Of a DNA stretch of 6,914 nucleotides, positions 5,968 to 6,914 are shown piece by piece (the stretch's first letter is position 1; every line of letters starts with the position of its first letter). This DNA comes from Pseudomonadota bacterium (GTDB taxonomy: Bacteria > Pseudomonadota > Gammaproteobacteria > Burkholderiales > Burkholderiaceae_B): assembly GCA_023422555.1 (NCBI GenBank), contig JAFAGQ010000184.1, positions 1-6,914 on the forward strand, given 5' to 3'. The position numbers were made by a program, and so were the translations under genes. The notes under the pieces are model-generated. The model was not told the DNA's origin, made no database searches, and worked only from the letters and a program-made list of their open reading frames with translations.

Positions 5968-6914
5968 TACGCTGCCTCTTTTTTGTTTTTGCTCCAGGCA
6001 TTTACGCCGGGCCTGGCGATGCCCAGGGTATCCCGCAAAGTATTGCCGGAATATTCCTTGCGGAAGATGCCACGTCGCTGCAGTTCAGGCACAACCAGTC
6101 GCGCGAAATCTTCATATGAACCCGGTACATTGGTGGCTGAAAAAACAAACCCATCGCAGGCACTTTCGAACCACTCCTGCATCTGGTCAGCAACCTGAGT
6201 TGCGGTACCGACGAAGGTGGGACCTTCGTTCAGGGTGCCGCGGCCGGAAAACTCCACGAAGTCCTTCACTGAAGGATTCTTTTTGCCACTTTTTGCAATG
6301 ACCTTGTCGCGCAAACTGTGCCAGGAGACGGCGGCAAGCTCTTCATCCGAAAACGGCTTCTCGTAGGGGCGTTTGGAGAAATCTACATTCAATACTTCAC
6401 AAAGCAGCGCAAGGGAATCTATGGGGCGGGCCAGAGATTTCGTCAGTTCGTATTGTTCCTGGGCTTGAGTAGCGGTATCTCCAACGATGATTTTGACGGC
6501 AGGTGCAACTTTGACCTGTGAAGGATCACGGCCCGCGTTATCGACGGCGGACTTCAGAAATTCGTATTGCTTGCGCCCGGCTTCCAGTGACGGGTAAGAG
6601 GCAAAGACCAGCTCAGCCCATCGCGATGCAAATGCCATGCCTCTGCCACTCTGGCCGGCCTGCAGCAAGACCGGATGGCCCTGTGCAGAACGTGGCACGG
6701 TAAGTGGTCCCTTGGATCGCAGGAATTTTCCTTTGTAATCGAGTCTGCGCACTTTGGAGGGATCGGCAAACCGGTCATTTTCCTTATCCAGGATCAGGGC
6801 ATCATCATCCCAGCTATCCCAAAGTCCGGTGACGATTTCAAGAAATTCGTCGGCGCGGTCGTAACGAAGATCATGTTCAAGATGCTCTTCATATCCGAAA
6901 TTCTCGGCTTCGGA
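5967..6914 (-). CDS. NtaA/SnaA/DszA-type FMN-dependent monooxygenase, C-terminal part (start beyond right edge)
   Basis: The reading frame is open to the window edge and gives 315 residues, which begin SEAENFGYEEHLEHDLRYD. Family hallmarks are HDLRYDRADEFLEIV, LWDSWDDDAL, and the block GPLTVPRSAQGHPVLLQAGQ at 69-88 followed by SGRG, typical of luciferase-like monooxygenases of the nitrilotriacetate monooxygenase component A group. These are two-component enzymes that use reduced FMN from a separate flavin reductase and oxygen to cleave C-N, C-S or similar bonds. Full-length members have about 440-450 residues, so roughly 130 N-terminal residues are missing from view. No flavin reductase gene is visible in the window. 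An internal GTG at 6752 is not the true start, because homology continues upstream of it. It is the first visible gene of the operon; substrate is unknown. Confidence 0.9.
   Translation of the reverse strand, partial: SEAENFGYEEHLEHDLRYDRADEFLEIVTGLWDSWDDDALILDKENDRFADPSKVRRLDYKGKFLRSKGPLTVPRSAQGHPVLLQAGQSGRGMAFASRWAELVFASYPSLEAGRKQYEFLKSAVDNAGRDPSQVKVAPAVKIIVGDTATQAQEQYELTKSLARPIDSLALLCEVLNVDFSKRPYEKPFSDEELAAVSWHSLRDKVIAKSGKKNPSVKDFVEFSGRGTLNEGPTFVGTATQVADQMQEWFESACDGFVFSATNVPGSYEDFARLVVPELQRRGIFRKEYSGNTLRDTLGIARPGVNAWSKNKKEAA

Noticed and set aside
5967..5995. A-rich run near the monooxygenase end as a programmed frameshift site
   Set aside because: The A6G run is not in the phase needed for a -1 slippery heptamer, and the zero frame gives a natural stop overlapping the next start.

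Overview
The window looks like a chromosomal segment of a Gram-negative bacterium, most likely a betaproteobacterium of the Alcaligenaceae type. The clues are a trimeric autotransporter with a beta-barrel anchor, a YjbJ/CsbD-like stress protein, and a catabolic operon mixing an NtaA-type flavin monooxygenase, an AtuA-like protein, a DUF4387 protein and an MmgE/PrpD protein. The genus is inferred from gene content and is uncertain. I see no rRNA, tRNA, insertion sequence, phage gene or CRISPR array.

Layout, left to right. (1) Positions 1-99, minus: the N-terminal 33 residues of a CsbD-family protein that runs off the left edge. (2) Positions 100-370: non-coding, holding two inverted repeats (130-148 and 257-294) and no convincing promoter. 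(3) Positions 371-1105, minus: a HAD-superfamily protein of the haloacid dehalogenase type II group. (4) Positions 1106-1320: a divergent control region with weak promoter-like hexamers in both directions and a perfect TGACAA-N6-TTGTCA dyad just before the autotransporter ribosome-binding site. (5) Positions 1321-2634, plus: a compact, complete trimeric autotransporter adhesin with signal peptide, YadA-like head, neck, tyrosine-punctuated coiled-coil stalk and YadA anchor. (6) Positions 2635-2735: a convergent gap with an 11-bp stem hairpin. (7) Positions 2736-6914, minus: a four-gene catabolic operon read leftwards, in the order NtaA-like monooxygenase (N-terminus beyond the window), AtuA-like protein, DUF4387 protein, MmgE/PrpD protein.

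The first three operon genes are tightly coupled. The monooxygenase stop and AtuA-like start overlap as TAATG, and the AtuA-like stop is separated from the DUF4387 start by one base. MmgE/PrpD follows after 105 bases that contain an imperfect hairpin. The set suggests a pathway in which a reduced-flavin monooxygenase oxidises an organic substrate, the AtuA-like and DUF4387 proteins act together in an unknown step, and MmgE/PrpD handles an acid by dehydration, isomerisation or a related reaction. The substrate cannot be read from the sequence. The best candidate for something under-described is the AtuA-like/DUF4387 pair, which may be a split form of a longer two-domain AtuA. The second is the unusually regular 15/11-residue tyrosine spacing of the autotransporter stalk.
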